The notes beneath the pieces were generated by a model. It did not search any database. It worked only from the letters and a program-made list of their open reading frames with translations, and was not told where the DNA came from. From assembly GCA_017938645.1 (NCBI GenBank), contig JAGBBE010000063.1, positions 1-17,442 on the forward strand: 17,442 bases of DNA. The letters are read 5' to 3'. Source of the DNA: Clostridia bacterium. Lineage in GTDB: Bacteria > Bacillota_A > Clostridia > Christensenellales > Aristaeellaceae. How positions within the stretch are numbered: the stretch's first letter is position 1; the number at the start of each line of letters is the position of its first letter. The position numbers were made by a program, and so were the translations under genes. Of the stretch, positions 16,449-17,442 are shown piece by piece.

Positions 16449-17442
16449 TTACTTCCTTCTCTCTTTGTTGTTGTCCGGCAGCGTTGCCTCGCCGTCCTCT
16501 TCAGCAATGCGCTTCAGTTCGCGTGCGATCGCTTTCCTGGTGCTGCGAAGCTTTGCAAGCATGACAATGGTGACAACCGCCATCACAGCCGTGATCGCAG
16601 CCAACGGCAGGATGTCCTCTTCGGAGTTGAACCACGGGGTCATCTGCCAGCTGGCAGCAGGGACTTTGGTGGGTTCTGCTGTCGGTGCCTCACTGGGCGC
16701 AGATGTGGGTGCTTCGGTGGGCGCCTCAGTCGGAGCCTCCGTGGGCACTTCGGTGGGCGCCTCAGTCGGAACCTCCGTGGGTGCTTCGGTGGGTACTTCA
16801 GTGGGCTTAGTTGTTGGCACCTCTGTAGGTTCGGGAGTCGGTTCCTCGGTAGGTTCAGGAGTCAGCTCTTCGGTAGGCTCGGGAGTCGGCTCCTCGGTGG
16901 GCTTAGCGGACGGCTCAACCGTAGGTTCCTCTATGTTCTCCGGAGTAGACGTAGGATTCTCAATGATGATTTCCGCTACTCTGGGCGTGGGCTTGGACGT
17001 TGCAACCGGTTCGGATGCGGCTTCCTCTGTGGCTTCCGGAGCAGCCGTGGGATTCTCAATGACGATTTCCACTACCCTGGGCGTAGGTTCAGGAGTCGGC
17101 TCTGCCGTGGGTTCAGGCGTAGGTTCCTCGGTGGGTTCGGGAGTCAGCTCTTCGGTAGGCTCTGCCGTGGGTTCAGGCGTGGGTTCCTCGGTGGGTTCGG
17201 GAGTCGGCTCTTCGGTAGGCTCTGCCGTGGGTTCAGGTGTGGGTTCCTCGGTAGGTTCGGGAGTCGGCTCTTCAGTGGGTTCCGCCGTGGGTTCAGGCGT
17301 AGGCTCCTCAGTGGGTTCGGGAGTCGGCTCTTCAGTGGGTTCCGCCGTTGGTTCAGGCGTGGGGTCCTCAGTGGGTTCGGGTGTCGGCTCTTCAGTGGGG
17401 TCCGCCGTAGGTTCAGGCGTGGGTTCCTCGGTGGGTTCGGGA
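16449..17442 (-). CDS. Pro/Thr/Glu-rich surface protein with C-terminal membrane anchor, 5' end cut by window edge
   Basis: About 330 residues are visible. The frame is open to the right edge, so a GTG at 17072 that would give 207 residues is not a real start. The visible part begins with 20-residue repeats (PTEEPTPEPTEEPTPEPTAE), then two diverged copies of a block containing VEIVIENPT and AEIIIENPT, then four-residue PTEA/PTEV repeats. A membrane helix (encoded about 16557-16613, LPLAAITAVMAVVTIVML) and a basic tail of about 35 residues follow, giving an N-out, C-in topology. Any folded head lies outside the window, so function is unknown. It lies directly before the phosphatase (one base between stop and start), so it belongs to the same transcription unit. 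It could be a wall-spanning stalk or co-receptor of the signalling module. Confidence 0.85.
   Translation of the reverse strand, partial: PEPTEEPTPEPTADPTEEPTPEPTEDPTPEPTAEPTEEPTPEPTEEPTPEPTAEPTEEPTPEPTEEPTPEPTAEPTEEPTPEPTEEPTPEPTAEPTEELTPEPTEEPTPEPTAEPTPEPTPRVVEIVIENPTAAPEATEEAASEPVATSKPTPRVAEIIIENPTSTPENIEEPTVEPSAKPTEEPTPEPTEELTPEPTEEPTPEPTEVPTTKPTEVPTEAPTEVPTEAPTEVPTEAPTEAPTEAPTSAPSEAPTAEPTKVPAASWQMTPWFNSEEDILPLAAITAVMAVVTIVMLAKLRSTRKAIARELKRIAEEDGEATLPDNNKERRK
16688..16840. repeat. 12-base (four-residue) repeats in the Pro-rich protein
   Basis: Tandem degenerate 12-base units encode (Ala/Val)-Pro-Thr-(Glu/Lys) many times in a row. The distinct residue choice (Ala/Val before Pro) separates this block from the Glu-Pro block upstream, suggesting a separate local expansion. 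Confidence 0.75.
17101..17442. repeat. 60-base tandem repeat (about 5.7 units in view)
   Basis: Units of exactly 60 bases start at 17101, 17161, 17221, 17281, 17341 and 17401, differing at a handful of mostly silent positions, and continue off the right edge. On the minus strand each encodes 20 residues of Pro-Thr with Glu, Asp or Ala. The last two bases of each visible unit vary between GC, GT and GG. Confidence 0.95.

Noticed and set aside
17072..17072. GTG at 17072 as the start of the Pro-rich protein
   Set aside because: The same frame stays open to the right edge with matching P/T/E repeats, and no ribosome binding site precedes the GTG.

Overview
All supported genes in this window lie on the minus strand, so transcription runs from high to low coordinates. 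The DNA is moderately GC-rich (mid-to-high 50s percent by eye). It has strong AGGAGG-type ribosome binding sites, tight gene spacing, extracellular Pro/Thr-rich linkers, WXG100 proteins, an EssC-type FtsK/SpoIIIE ATPase with an N-terminal FHA domain, and a YukD/EsaB-like ubiquitin fold. Together these point to a Gram-positive Bacillota, most likely a gut-type Clostridia lineage. The class-level guess is an inference; no rRNA or housekeeping marker is present.

The window holds a type VII (WXG100/ESX) secretion locus combined with a complete Ser/Thr phospho-signalling module. In transcription order: (1) the 3' part of a very Pro/Thr/Glu-rich surface protein with a C-terminal membrane anchor (16449 to beyond the right edge); (2) a PP2C phosphatase with a C-terminal membrane helix (15494-16447); (3) a 1553-residue Hanks-type kinase with a transmembrane helix, a P/T stalk and eight Ig-like ectodomains arranged as four alternating pairs (10800-15461); (4) an EssC-like secretion ATPase with FHA, two membrane helices and three P-loop domains (6051-10712); (5) a degenerate receiver fused to a LytTR DNA-binding domain (5292-6047); (6) a YukD/EsaB-like ubiquitin-fold protein (5014-5265); (7) a WXG100-like helical hairpin lacking WXG (4658-4948); (8) a secreted vWA-like sensor with a membrane helix and a cytoplasmic FHA (2389-4623); (9) a small membrane FHA protein (1788-2369); (10) a 109-residue helical protein (1462-1791); (11-14) four WXG100 proteins in a row (1027-1317, 663-989, 331-624, and one running off the left edge, 1-297). 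There is no intergenic gap above 150 bases and no RNA gene, insertion sequence or CRISPR.

Inferred working model: EssC exports the small helical proteins. The receptor-like kinase and the PP2C phosphatase set the phosphorylation state of threonines read by three FHA domains (in EssC, the vWA protein and the small FHA protein). The LytTR protein would adjust transcription. The arrangement resembles in logic the kinase/phosphatase/FHA control of type VI secretion, but built on a type VII machine. EsaA, EssA and EssB homologues are not seen in the window. Long plus-strand open frames opposite the large genes are treated as coding shadows.
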